This document shows positions 51,130 through 63,984 of a stretch of 64,000 nt of DNA, piece after piece. The stretch's first letter is position 1. Every line of letters begins with the position of its first letter. This stretch comes from Nemania diffusa (lineage: Eukaryota > Ascomycota > Sordariomycetes > Xylariales > Xylariaceae). Below the pieces are notes generated by a model. That model was not told the origin of the DNA. It did no database searches and saw nothing but the letters and a program-made list of their open reading frames with translations. Made by a program: the position numbers and the translations under genes. The stretch is taken from the NCBI GenBank assembly GCA_038501195.1, contig JBBPUQ010000006.1:620001-684000 (forward strand). The letters are read 5' to 3'.

Positions 51130-54100
51130 GTTATAAACTTGGTTTATTTATTAAATTAATGTTTTTTTAATAAACAATTTTAATTTTTATTGTTGTAAAA
51201 GTTTTTATTTTATTTTTTTTTTATATTATTTTATAAATTATTATTTGCTTTTAATATATTATTTTTTTTGTTTTTATTATATTTTTTAAAAAAATTAAAA
51301 AAAATATTAAAATATTTTTAAAAACTAGTTATAACTAATTAAAATAATATAACAAATTTAAGCTTTAAGCTATAATATAAAACATTTAAAATTATATAAA
51401 TTTAAATAATATTATATTTATATTTAAAATTAAAATTAAACTAAAACTTTTTATTAATAAAAATATTAAACTAGCTATTTTATAAAATTAAGCTAATTAA
51501 TATTAAAAAAATTTTAATAAATAAAATGTTTTAAAAAATAATAACTTTAAAAAAAATGCTTTATAGTTAATTTTTAAAAAAATATAACTAGTAGCAGCTA
51601 AAATTAATATAAAATTTAAAAAATTTATTAAAACTTATTTTAATAAAATATTAAAATATATAGCTAATATTATTTAATATATTAATTTATATAATTAAAT
51701 TTTAAGTTTAATTAATTTTAAATATTTGAAAATAATATTAGTATAAATATTTAATAAAAATAATTTTAATATTAAGTTAATAATTAAATATTTAAAAAAT
51801 AGTTTAGTTTTTATAAAATTAGCTATTATAAATACTTTATTAATTAAATATTAAGTAGTTTTAAACTAAATTTTATAATATATAGATTTTATTTGCTAGT
51901 ACAAAAATTAAACAATTGTTTATAAAAAAGCAAAAATATATTAAATATTTAATATAATAAAAATATTTATAACTAAAAAATTTTTTAAAGCTATAAATAA
52001 ATATATTACTTTTAAATAAACTATTAAATAGCTTTTTATTTTATTTTAAAACAAATTTTTTTATAAAAAATAAATGTTTATATTAAATTAATTAAAATAA
52101 ATTTTTAAAAAGTTTATTTATAAAAATAAATTAAAAACTTTTTAAAACGTTTTAAAAATTTACTATATTTTAAATAACAAAATTTAAAAATAGCTTAAAA
52201 AAAAAAATATAAAAAATAACTTAAAAGCTTTTAATATTTTTATAAATATTAAATAAAATATATTTATTTTTAATACTTTAAAATATATAGATTTTTTTAA
52301 TATATAGTTATAAAATTTACAAAAAAAGCACTAAAAAAACACTTTTTATAAAAAAAGTAAAAAAAATTAAAAAATAATAAAAATATATTTAATAAAACAA
52401 TTTTTAAAAAAAAATCAAAAAAAGCAAATAAAAAATAAAAAAAACTATTTTTAAAAAAAAAAAGTTTAATAATAAAAAAATTTAATATAACAATAATATA
52501 ATATATATAATAATTAATTTATTTTTTTTAAAATTATATTTAATTTTAAATATTTATATAACTAAAGTTTAAAAGTTATATTTTTTATTTAATAGTATAT
52601 TATTAAACAATTATAATATTTTTTATTTTATAAATAATAAATTGCTTTTAAAAAAAAAGTTTTTTAAAATTGCTAAAAAAAAAGTAGTAATAAATATTAG
52701 TACTTTTTAATTTTTAATTTTAAAAACAAAAACTTAAATTATAAAAAATACACTTTTAAAAAAAAATAAAGAAAAATTAGTTAATTTAATATTTATTAAA
52801 GTAATATTTATAAAAAAATTTTATATAAACTTAATTTTTAAAACTTATTTTTAAAAAATAAAAATATAATACTATAAATTAAATTATATATTAAAATTTA
52901 ATAAACTTAAAAAAAATAATATAATTATTAAGCTTTTAAAATATTACAACTTAGTATTTTTTTAATATAATTTATTTTTTATTTATTTAAATTGATTTTT
53001 TATAATAAACTTAATATATATTTTAATAAAAGTTTTTATAAATATAATAAAACTTTTAATAATTTTAATATAAATAAAACAAGTTTTTTTATATTAATTT
53101 TTTAAAAATTTTTTAAAACTAAAAAAAAACTTTAAATATTTATAGCATTTAAAATTAAAACATTTAAAATTTAAGCTGTTTAAAATATTAGTATATAATA
53201 TAAAAAATATAAAAATTAATAAAATTTTATAATTTAAATATAAAAACTATATAAAAATATATATTTTATAGAAAATTTTAAAATAAACTTTTAAAAAAAC
53301 ATTAATAAAACTTTTTTATAAAGTTTTTTAAAATTTATTTAATTATTTAAAAAAGTTTAATAAATTATAATAAATATTAATATTTAAAAATAAGTTTAAT
53401 AATATAATTTAGTTTTATTTTTTTAAAAACAAAAAATAAAACTTTATATTTAAACAAATAAAAAAATTTAAACACTAAATAATATAACAATTTAAGTTTT
53501 TTATAATAAAGTTTAAAAATAATAATAAAAAAACAGTTATTATTATTTAAAAAGTTATATATTATAAATTTTAAGCTAAAAAAAAAAAAATTAATTTAAA
53601 ATTTTTATTAAATTATATTAAAAAGCTAGTAAAAAATAGCAAAAAAGCAAATAAAAAAATAATTAAAAAATTAATTAAAATGTTTTTAAAAGTTAAACTT
53701 TTAAGTTTTTTTTAGTTAAAAATAATTTAAACAGTAATTTAGTTATATAATATTAATTTTTTAAAAAAAAACAATTTTTATATATTTTATAAAATATTTA
53801 AATTATAATTTAATTAATATTTTAAGTAATATATATTTAAAATAAAAAAAAAGTTAAAAATTAATTTTAAATTAAATTAAAATTAAATTTTTATATATAA
53901 ATATAAAGCTTATTTTTTAAATAAAAATAAAAAAGCTAGTTATAATTATTAAGTTTTTAAAACAAAATTAAAAATATATATTAAATATTTAATAAAATAT
54001 ACAATAAATAATTTATATAAAATTTAAATTTTTTATTTATAAAAAGTAATTTTAATAAAAAATATTAAGTTTAATAAAAAGATTTTTTATAACAAAAAAT

Positions 54101-56449
54101 AAAAACATTTTAAAATTAAAATTTTAAAAATGCAAATAAATAAAATTAAATTAAATAAACTTGAAAATATTACAATTTTAAAAATTTAAAATATATAAAA
54201 ATTTATAACAATAATAAATTAAAAAATAAACGAAAATATTTTAAATAGTTATAATAATAATATTTAATTTATTAATAAATTTTTTAATATTTATTTAAAA
54301 AAATAAAACTTAAAAATAAATATAGTTATAATAAAGCTAGTTAAAAAGTTTAACAAAAACTATATATTTTAATTATAAAAACTTTTAACTTTTTAATAAA
54401 TATTTAAATTTAAAAAGTAATAAAACAATATAAAAATAAAGCTTAAAAAAATAATTTAAAATAAAATAATAATATTTTTAAAAAATAAAATATTTTAAAT
54501 TTTTTAAATTAATATATAAAATATTAAAAATAAATTAAATAAAAATTTACAATAATATAAATATTAAATTATATTTAAAATATTAAATAAACTATTTTAA
54601 ATAAAACATAAATATATATATAAAATAAACTTATTAGTTTTATATATAAATAAATATATTTAAAAAATAATATTTAAAAAGCTAAAAAATAATAATAAAA
54701 GTTATATAATTTTTATAACTATATTTTATAAAAAAAATAGAATATATTTTTTAAAAAATAATTTTTAGTAATTTTTTTTAAAAACTTTTATATTTAATTA
54801 ATTAAAAGTTTTATATTAAAAAAACTAAAAATATAAAATATTATATATAATATTTATAGCAGTAATAAATTAAAAAAAAGCTATATATTTAAATATAATA
54901 TTTTAAAAATTTTATATTTATAAAAATGATTTTTTAAAACTATTACTTAAAAGTTAAAAAAACTTTTTTAAATATTTAATTAATAAATTATTTAAAATTA
55001 ATGTTTACAATAAATATAAATAATTAAAAAATAATAAAGTATTTAAAATTATTTTTATATAAAATATAAAAAATAATTTGTTTTTATTAAAGTAAATATT
55101 TATATATAAATTTAACAAAAACAAATTTTTAAATATATATAAAATATATTTAATTATTAAAAATAATTTTTAAAAAAAAAACATATTTTAATTAATTTAT
55201 ATAATTATATTTATAACTAAAATATTTAAGCTTATAATAATATTAATAATAACTTTTAATTTTAAAATTAAATAGTTTAATATAATTAAAACATTTTTTA
55301 ATATATTAAAAACTAATAAAGTTTTTATAAATATATTACTTTTAAAAAGTTTTAATTAAAATAATTTAATTAATAAATTTAATAAAATATTATATAGTTT
55401 AAAAGATTTTTTATTGCTATAATATAAAAAATTTATTAAAACATTTAAAATTAATAAAATAGTAGCTTTAAAAAAAAAGCTTTATTTATTTTATATTTTA
55501 AAATATATAATATTTATTATATTTTATATAAACAATTTTTTAGTTTTATATTATAAAATTTATAAAAAAAAAGCAAAAAAAATTATTTTAAATATTAAAA
55601 AAGTTTATAAACTTAAAAATTAAAATAATATTATTTAATTTTTAAAAATTAAAATAATTTAAAACTATTTTTAAAAAATAATTATATTAATATATAATAA
55701 ATATATTAATAAAATTATAATATATTATAAACTTAATAATTAAAATTAAATTTTTATAATATTGCTTTTAATAAAAAAGCTTAAAAAATATTTAAAAAAT
55801 ATAACAAAAATAAAAATTAAACTATATTAAAAACTAATTAAATCAATTTTATATATAGTAATATTTTTAAAACTAAATATTATATATATAATAATATAAT
55901 TTTTAAAGTTTTTAATTAATTTTAGTTTTATATATTATAAAACTATTTATTAAATAATTTAATATTTATATATAATATATTTTTTTAAAATTATATATAA
56001 AATATAAAATTATAAAGCTTAAGCTTTTTTAATAACAAAAAATATTTTATTTATAAATAATTATAAAATTTATTGCTTTTTATATAAATATATTATATTA
56101 TTATTTAAAAATACAATTTTATAAAAAATTATTTATTAAAACATTATATTTATTTTTATTATAAAAACAAAAATAAATATAATTAAGCTTATTATAAAAA
56201 AAACAATAGTTTTTAAAAAACTATTTTATAATTTTATTTTAAAATTAAATAAAATATAAACAATTTATTTAAATAATATATAAATAATTAAATTAATAAT
56301 AAATAAAAATAAAAAAATAAATATTAAATTTAAATATATAAATATATAAAATATATAGTTATATTAAAAATATTTTAAAAAAAGCTTTAAAATAATATAT
56401 TTTTTTATTAATTAAATATTTATTAATAAATTAATTAAAAATTTATTAT

Positions 56450-57608
56450 AAATTTAATTTAAACATTTTTAAATTTTTATTAATTTTAAAAATATAAATT
56501 ATATTTATAATATAAATTTAAAAAATAAACAAAAAAAACTTTTTAGTTATTTATTAATTTATAATAATTAAAACAACTAAAAATAAAAAAAAAAAACAAA
56601 ATTAAAATAAATTATATTAACTTTTATTTATTATTTTTATTATTTTATTTTTTAAGTTTATTAAATATTAAAAATATTAACTTTTATTTATTAAAAGTTT
56701 TAAAAAAAATATATAAAATATAAAAAAAAAAAAATACAAAAATATATAATATAACTATATAATAAAATATTAGTAATATTGATTATATAAACAAAAAAGT
56801 TGTTAGTAACAAAAATATTAACAGTATTAAAAAAAAAAAAAGTAAAACAGCTAAAAAAAGTAATTAAAATATAAAAAGTAAGCAAAAGCTTAAATATATA
56901 AGCAATTTAACTAAAAATATAAAAAACAAACATAAATATAAGCAATAAAAAAACAATAATAGCGAACTTTTTTTTATTTATTTTAAAAACAACTTAAAAA
57001 ATATTATAAAAGCAAAAAAGTTTTTATATAAAAACTATTAATTAAAAATTGCTATAATAATTTTAAAAAATATTAAAATAAAATTTATAGTTTAAAAAGT
57101 TTTAAATTAAATAACTACTATTAAATAGCAAATAAATAATATTATATAATTTAAATTATATTTACATTTATTAATATAATATTTTAAATATATATAAAAA
57201 ATATAAAAAAAATTTATATAAATATATATATATATTTTAAAAAATATTTATAACAATATTAATTATAATTAATTGTATTAAAATATATATTATTTTTATA
57301 TTTAATAAAAACAGTATTTATATAATAATAACAAAAAACTATATATTTTTTTTTTTAAATAAAATATAAGCGATAATATTTGCTAAAATATAAATATAAA
57401 TAAATATTTAATAAACTATAAAGTTTAAAATATTAAGCTAAAAAAAAAAAAGTAAAAAAGTTATTGTTATTGTTATTTATAGCAGCAGCAAAAATATAAA
57501 AAATATAAGTAACAAAACAAAAAGTAACACTTGTAGCAGTAATACAAAAAAACTTAACAATTATTAGCTAAAGCTAAAAGCAAAAAAAAAAAAAAGCGCT
57601 TAAATGCG

Positions 57609-57648
<40 letters not shown>

Positions 57649-58056
57649 CTACAAAAAAAAATTTTAAAAACAAACTAAAAACAACAACAAAAAAAAATAA
57701 AACTATTTTTTAAAAATATTAATATATAATTAATATTTTATAATATAAAAAAAATTACTTATTATATTAAAATATTATAATAAAATAATATTATTTAAAG
57801 TTTTAATTAATATAAAAACTTTTATAATTAATTTAAAAATTTTATAAAATATATACTAATAATAATAACAATATTTATAACTATAAATTAGTTTTAAGTT
57901 TATTTATATAAAAAAAAAGTTTAAAAATTATAATTTATAAATAAATAAAAATAAAAAAAAAAAAAAAAAATAAAAAAAACTAGTTATTTTATTAGTTAGT
58001 TAAATATATAACAATTAAGCGATTTTAAAAATATATTTATAAATTTAAAAAAATAA

Positions 58057-58089
<33 letters not shown>

Positions 58090-58515
58090 AAAATTATAAA
58101 GTAATCAATTTATATTAAAAATATTAAAATATTAAAAATAAATTTATTTTATATATAAAAAAAAAATATATTTTTTTTATAATTGCTAATATAAAATCAT
58201 TAAATATATTATATATTTAATTAAATAATAAAATCGCAATTAATAAATATATATAAATATAATTTTATTATTTAATAGTTTTATAATTAAAACATAAAAA
58301 ATATATTAATATAATAATATATTAAAAAAAATATATTTTTAGTTTTTTTTTTATAAAAATTAACTATTTAAAATATATAAAGCTATTAAAATTGTTTAAA
58401 ATATATTTTTGTAAAAATTTTAAAATATAAAATTAAAAAAATTATTATTTATTTTTTTTGTTAATATATAAAAAAAAAACAATTAAATAGTTTAAAATAA
58501 TTTAATTAAAAAATA
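56450..58515. other. About 2 kb of unexplained sequence between copia RNase H and 3' LTR
   Basis: Copia elements normally end shortly after RNase H. Here a long A-rich tail follows, with an AGCAGCAGC run at 57,482 and retained ACAAC/AACAC triplets (57,490-57,560), a T-tract and A-tract back to back (57,609-57,648), and further A-tracts at about 57,957 and 58,056. No frame is recognisable. It could be an extra gene, a second insertion, or an expanded 3' untranslated region. Confidence 0.45.
57609..57648. repeat. Back-to-back T-tract and A-tract
   Basis: A run of about 29 T is followed directly by about 11 A, giving a perfect small palindrome at the junction, inside the unexplained tail of the copia element. 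It may be an inverted poly(A) junction, or simple slippage in AT-rich DNA. Confidence 0.7.
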
Positions 58516-58909
58516 TATAATAGTATAAATAAATTTAATAAAATAAGTTTAAAAAATTAAATTATAAAATTTATTTAAATAAATTTATTTAATAAAAAAA
58601 TTTAAAAAAAAACTTTTATAAAAGCTTTTTTACTGTTTATAATATTATTTATTAAAATTACTACTTATTATAAACATTTATTATTATAAACAAATAAAAG
58701 CAATTATAAAATTAAAGCTTAAAAATAAAATACTAAGTTTAATTTTAATATTTACTAAAAATATATATATATATATAAAGCTTGAAAATCAAAAAGCTAA
58801 AATAACTAAAATATTTAGCAAGTCTTATTTTAATACATTTTTTAGGATTGTTTTAGTTATACTGGTTTAATTCTACTTGCTAAGCTCGATCGTACTCTTG
58901 TATGTGACA
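58516..58909 (+). repeat. 3' LTR of the ACAAT copia element
   Basis: The LTR starts TATAATAGTATAAATAAA and ends TATGTGACA, followed by ACAAT. The first 250 bp is saturated. From about 58,780 the sequence regains G and C (GCTTGAAAATC, GCTCGATCGTAC), the mirror image of the 5' LTR. Confidence 0.92.
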
Positions 58910-58914
58910 ACAAT

Positions 58915-59267
58915 TGAGTAAATACATATATATCTGGTTGATTATCGAACCCCCTGTATCCCATATAGAAGGCCGGCTCGGTTTTGATGATTACCAATGC
59001 GGAAATATTGGTATAGACATTATTAATTAAACGCTCAACTGCTTGACTTCCTCGTGTCGGTTTCGGACAGCATCTGCCATCCGATATTGAAGATGTGACG
59101 CCTTGGTTCCGATGCTCACTCTTTAATAAGCTTGGGGTTTACCGTCAATACTATTATATCAGTTGAGCATCTATCTGCGCAGAGCACGTCAATTTATCTC
59201 ATTCCATCCCCTTTATTAATCACCACCAGTATTTCAAATATCGAAAGTCAATGCAACTACTCTTTTC
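58915..59267. promoter_or_regulatory. Upstream region of the carboxylesterase gene
   Basis: Normal composition returns right after the ACAAT duplication. The 353 bp before the esterase start must contain its promoter and 5' leader, so the retrotransposon border lies very close to the gene. No specific element could be named. Confidence 0.45.
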
Positions 59268-61225
59268 ATGATTTTCGGAATGAGGTTATCGATGGTAAGG
59301 GGAGTGGTCCTTGCCTTGTTGGCAGGCGTTGTCACCATCGCAGTCACCGAACCAATTGTTCGCGATAACCACAGACAAGTTACATATCGGGGAACTACCA
59401 AGGGGACAGTTGAGCACTTCTTGAATATTAGATTTGCGCACGACACGTCTGGCATACGTCGCTTTGCCCCTCCCGACCCATACACACCCACAGAAGGGAG
59501 CGAGGTTGATGCCACTCAGCCAGGACCGGCGTGTCCCCAATCTAAAGGAGCGCTGCCACCATTCTTCGACGAAACCTCAGAAACCAGCGAAGACTGCCTC
59601 AACCTTCGCTTCGCGCGGCCTGCTGGAACCGCCGCTACTGACAAGCTCCCAGTGGTCGTTTGGCTGCATGGAGGTGGGGCAGTCAAGGGCTCTGCGCACG
59701 ACTCTCATTATGAACCTGACCGTCTCATCACTCTCTCAGCGGATCTCCAGAAGCCAGTCCTTTACGTTTCGCTGCAGTATAGGATAACCATATTTGGCTT
59801 CGCATCCCTACCTATTTTGAAAGATCAAAAGTCGTTGAACGTGGGTATGCGAGACCAGAGAGTCGGTCTCCAGTGGGTTAAGGACAACATCGCGGCCTTC
59901 GGAGGCGACCCAGATCGGATCACAGTCTTTGGGCTCAGCGCTGGGGGCACCTTTCTTTCACTGCAGTTATTAGCGTATGGCGGCGAAGAGGGCGCGCCAT
60001 TTACGCAGCTGTGGTCGATGTCAGGGCCCCCTGGGAACGCACTCAACGTCACAACTGACGCGGTAGAGACGCATACTCGTGCTGTTGCTGCAAAGTTGGG
60101 ATGTGGCCTGGAGAGCGATGAAGAAATTCTGGAATGTGTGAGAAGCATACCCGTCGACCGGATGACTGAGGTGGCTATGGAATATTCGGTGAATAATCAT
60201 CCTCCCAACGGCATTGACACTTTCATTCCTTCGATCGACGGCGACTTCATGCCGGATAGACATACAATATTGTATAAATCAGGCAGATTTGTGAAAGGTA
60301 TTATCCATATCCCGGGTTTTCTATAGATCTAATAAAAACTATAGGAATCCCTATAGTCTACGGCTGGTCCCACGACGACGGCAGTGGTGCCGCCATACCC
60401 GCCTCGCTGTACAATACTGAAGATGATATGAAGGGGGCGTTTAAACCCTTTACCCACGAGCTAACTGATGATGACTTCAAGAAGCTCTTCTCGCTCTTCC
60501 CACCCTCCGACTTTGAGACAGAGCTTATGAACTACAAATTGAACATGAAGGAAGGCGATGAGCCAGTACCCATTAACTTTTTTCGTCTCTCCAGAATGCT
60601 GCGGGACCTACTATTCTCTTGCTCTTCGATAGGCTTTGGCTATGAGATGTCGAGACAATCCAAAGCAATCGACCCGACCTTCCCGGGCGTCCGCATCTAC
60701 GACTTTAACCAGAGTGTCCTGACCTCCATAATGGCAGGTGCTGGCCTGCCTTACCTTGGGGTCTGTCATGGAAGCGACACCGCCTATATTTTGAACGGCG
60801 TGTTCCCCGAGGGCCAAATGGCGGAGTCCGATCAAAAGTTAGCTAAGTCTATAGCCAGCGCCTTCATCAACTTCGCATACACGGGCAACCCCAGTTTACC
60901 AGGAGATGAACACTTTGATAGTTGGCCTGAGTCATTTCCCTATGCGGGAAGTAGTGATTCACTGCTACCTGCTAAGATGAACCTATATCTCATCGGCGGG
61001 CCGCTCGGGACGGGATCTGGCGTTTTAGGCCCTAATGATGATAGCCCCGGCACGCTGGCGGGAATCATACAGAAGGTAATAGGGATGGATACGGCGGGGG
61101 AGGGTGTTGAATACGGGGAGATGGGAAGCGCGGCCTCTGAAATAAGGCAACGAGTGATAGCTCATGAGAAGTTGCTGGAGAGATGTGTATTCATTGATAG
61201 TCTATCGGAGAAGCTGGGTATTTGA
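59268..61225 (+). CDS. Secreted type-B carboxylesterase / lipase
   Basis: The exons are 59268..60297 and 60345..61225, with a 47-bp intron (GTATTA...CTATAG). The product is 636 residues, or 632 from the second ATG at 59,280. A hydrophobic leader (MVRGVVLALLAGVVTIAV) suggests secretion. The alpha/beta-hydrolase fold follows: oxyanion hole LHGGG (133-137), type-B signature EDCLNL (108-113), nucleophile elbow GLSAGG with Ser224, a likely acid in GWSHDDGSG (about 354-355) and a likely catalytic His in GVCHGSD (about 485). All the triad elements appear present, so it should hydrolyse carboxylic esters outside the cell; the substrate is unknown. The gene sits only 354 bp from the damaged copia element, yet I saw no internal stop. 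Confidence 0.88.
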
Positions 61226-61985
61226 GGCATGGTTATGTTATTGGGTGTTAGGCACTCAAGTCTTGATGGAAGAGGTTTTTTTCTAACGCGGCGGGAAGGT
61301 TACTGTTAAAAATACACCTTCAGCAAGAAATACCAATAATTGACCGGTCACGCCAAATATTTTGGCGCAGTGGTATTGTCTAATAGTTACATAAAGCTCA
61401 AATACGACCGTCGGAGATTTATGGCTAACCCCTAGCGGGAGGGCTTACTCTAAACATGCGTCGCTATGTCGGCGGCAGTGGGTCTCGGGCTCTACCAATC
61501 CCATATTCAGCGAGGACTGCCGCATAAGGAAAGCTATAAATAATTTCTATGTTAGACGCGACCTACTGTATTACGAACAGCTAGAACTCTTCAAGGCCCC
61601 AGCGACGTAATTGATTTTATTATCGAGTAATAGCATCAAATGAAACACGAAAGCTCTCTTTATATAGATCATCAAGCTTTTATATATCTGCTATGGCTCA
61701 GGTACGACTAATGGTCTTCGATCTAGTGGCAATGAGTAAACCTAGGGTATAACAAATTTTGGACTCGACCCTGATAAATTTACACAGCGTGCATCTTGAC
61801 TCTACGCGTTAGGTCTAGGTCCTCGTGATCGAATACGTGTTTTGATACTTGACTATAGTATGATTTAGTTAGATATCCATTGGTCTATGGGGCGCAATTC
61901 ACAAAGATTGACCCATCGTGATCTCTAACTAGCAGACAGAGAGACGACAAGTCATAGCGTTATGTTATTTTCTGGTGTATAAGTG
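61226..61985. other. Intergenic between convergent genes, no gene seen
   Basis: This 760 bp separates the 3' ends of the carboxylesterase and MED17 genes. All six frames are broken, and I recognise no RNA gene or repeat. Both transcripts should terminate here. Confidence 0.65.
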
Positions 61986-63984
61986 CTATACACCTCCCCC
62001 CATAATCTTCAGCACTAAATCTTCTATGCTCTCGCCTCCTGCATTATGGCCGTTCGAAGCCCAGGTCCAGGTCCGGGGACGGCTACTACTCTCATATTGC
62101 CAGTTGGCTTTCAAAGTAAGCATAGTGTCGTTATCCGTAACCTCGATGTTAATTACGGCGTTTCTGCCTTTATTGTTTCTGATTCTAATCCCCGAAATGG
62201 TCTCTGACCACTCGATACTGTTATCCGCAAGCTTTTCGGCAGCAGTCTGGGCAAATTTCCGCGCCAGGATTCGAACAGTTGCCTGGCAAATATAATCCAC
62301 TGCTTCCTGGACGCCAGCGCAGTAGTCTGCGGGTGGATATGCTGTCTCCAGCCAATTTGGCGGTAGATCTTTGTTATTCGTAAACGGGTGTCTCAGGTTC
62401 ACAGTAAAGTGCGTCCCGATAAACGCGCGGCTGAAGCCTCGGCTAAAGCACCAAATTTGTGTCTCTGGTATGATATTGGTCGTGTAGAGGGCTTGTAGAT
62501 GGAAGGAAAGTTGCTGAACCCAGATAAGTTCAGTTGTGGGAGTGTGACGAGATTGTACTGCTCCGGAAGTTGACGGGTTCGGGGGCGGGAGAACGGAATA
62601 GGATGCTGTCGAAATGCCAGCATGCCGTAGCGTATGAGCTAGCTTGTCAAGATAACTGCTAAACCTCGCTGAGCTGCTGAAGTATTCAAAACGAGTGATG
62701 AAGCTACGCAGAATGGTATATGTGGAATTATTAGGATCGGTCTGCCGCACCGACGGCGACAGAGAAGTGCGTCTGTAATAGTTTTGCCGGTGGCTCTGGA
62801 AAAGGAGAAATTGCAGAAAAGAGTATGCCGCGGTCGCAGAACGGATACCTTCTACATAATTTGCGTTTGCCTCGTCCTGATCATCTAGATCTTCTAGAGT
62901 GAGGACGAACTCGGTCTCTTTATTTGGCTTCCAAGTGATGGCTGGCCCATTGTAGTAAACCTCGTGAGCGAGTAGGATGCGGGCTTCTCGATTGAGTTCG
63001 TACCAGAGTTCCTGGTGGAAGATGGTATTCCTAGCCTCGCGAACCCGGTCTTTCAACGGCGCGTCGTCTGGTATTCGCGCCGGGAGAGGTGACTGGTCCG
63101 TAATTATACCGTGCTTCTTGACGGTGATACGTATTCTCTGGGAACCTGCTCCAGCCTTCTCAACGCCTAACTTGATAGTGCCATCATCGTTTCGAATCAA
63201 AGGTGCGATGCTATTATCCCTGAACTCGGCAGCTGACTCGGCAAAACCAAAGCGAACACCCAAGGTGTGTCGTTCCTGAGGAAGTGCACAAATTGTCCAG
63301 CCGTCGTCACTTACGGCCAGTACATCGGCCCAGTATTTAGTCTCGAGTTCCATCTCCTTCTCTAAGCGCTCGGCCGCCGCTAGGACTGAGTCTACCATTT
63401 TATTTATACCCATAATCCTCCAACCAGTGGCAATAGAGAGGTCATGCTGGATCTGGGCTTCTGTGGCGAGGGGTTCCTTTAGTTTGGAGGCTCCTAGGGT
63501 TCCTATGCCTACAGAGTCACGCAACGCCGGGGATAGAGTGGTGCCGGCCTGGACGGGGGTTTCTTTGGAAAGAAAGAGGGAGATGGTATCGACGGCTTGC
63601 GACGCATAATGGCTTGCGATGCTGTACCGTACAGAGTTAGCACGCGCGGGCTACTGCTTTTTCTGGTGAATCATAAGTGCAAACCAGAACTCACCTGATT
63701 TTTCTCAAGAACTCTTCACGGGCGACCGCGGCGGTCTTACCTCTGGCGGCCTCGGCCTCGTCCTCATCGTCGTCGTCTTCCTCGCCGGAACTGCTAGTAC
63801 CGTCGTCCTCAAGCCGGCCTTCTTGTTTGGCTTCGATTTCTCGGCGCAACTCGGTCTCTCTCAGATCTCGAAAGCCACCAGGCTGGGCATTGACGCGCGA
63901 TATAAACTCAGTTAGGTTTTGGGGCTTCTTGTCGCCAGTCGGCCACGGGCGCAGTGTGAAGGGTGTTTGGTTGTTGCTAGCCAT
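61986..63984 (-). CDS. MED17: Mediator complex subunit 17 (Srb4)
   Basis: The exons are complement join of 61986..63621 and 63695..63984, with a 73-bp intron (GTGAGT...GTACAG). The product is 641 residues, in the usual range for fungal MED17. The N-terminus has FTLRPWPTGDKKPQNLTEFI and an acidic patch (GEEDDDDEDE, about 67-76). The splice joins EEFLRKI to SIASHYASQAVDTISLFLS, followed by TLSPALRDSVGIGTLGASKL, a strongly conserved stretch of this family. MED17 is a core subunit of the Mediator head module, which bridges transcription factors and RNA polymerase II in the nucleus, and it is essential in yeast. It is a housekeeping gene, which supports the island being functional. The start ATG at 63,984 is 17 bp from the window end, so its promoter lies outside. 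Confidence 0.92.

Larger units (their letters stand above)
50736..58909 (+). mobile_element. Complete Ty1/copia LTR retrotransposon, RIP-damaged inside
   Basis: The element is 8,174 bp with 394-bp LTRs and a perfect target duplication ACAAT at 50,731-50,735 and 58,910-58,914. The + strand is A-rich and reads as a copia polyprotein through stops. Near 53,160-53,260 is LVYNIKNIKINKIL, similar to the segment after the integrase core. At about 54,880-55,750 the reverse transcriptase follows: FIYKFNKNKFL, ATKIFK-like and KQFNVIKTFF-like runs, ALKKKLYLFY, then FYINNFLVLYYK with YINN replacing the YVDD box (55,525-55,536), then KAKKIILNIKKVYKLKN. RNase H should lie at 55.8-56.4 kb. About 2 kb of sequence remains between that and the 3' LTR. 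No domain can be translated intact. Confidence 0.9.

Noticed and set aside
56700..56885. 61-codon minus-strand hydrophobic ORF in the copia tail
   Set aside because: It is made of Phe, Ile, Tyr and Asn codons expected by chance in AT-only sequence and has no start context or homologue I recognise.
59234..60263. Minus-strand ORFs over the carboxylesterase
   Set aside because: They are antisense shadows of a well-supported plus-strand gene with a catalytic triad and a splice site.
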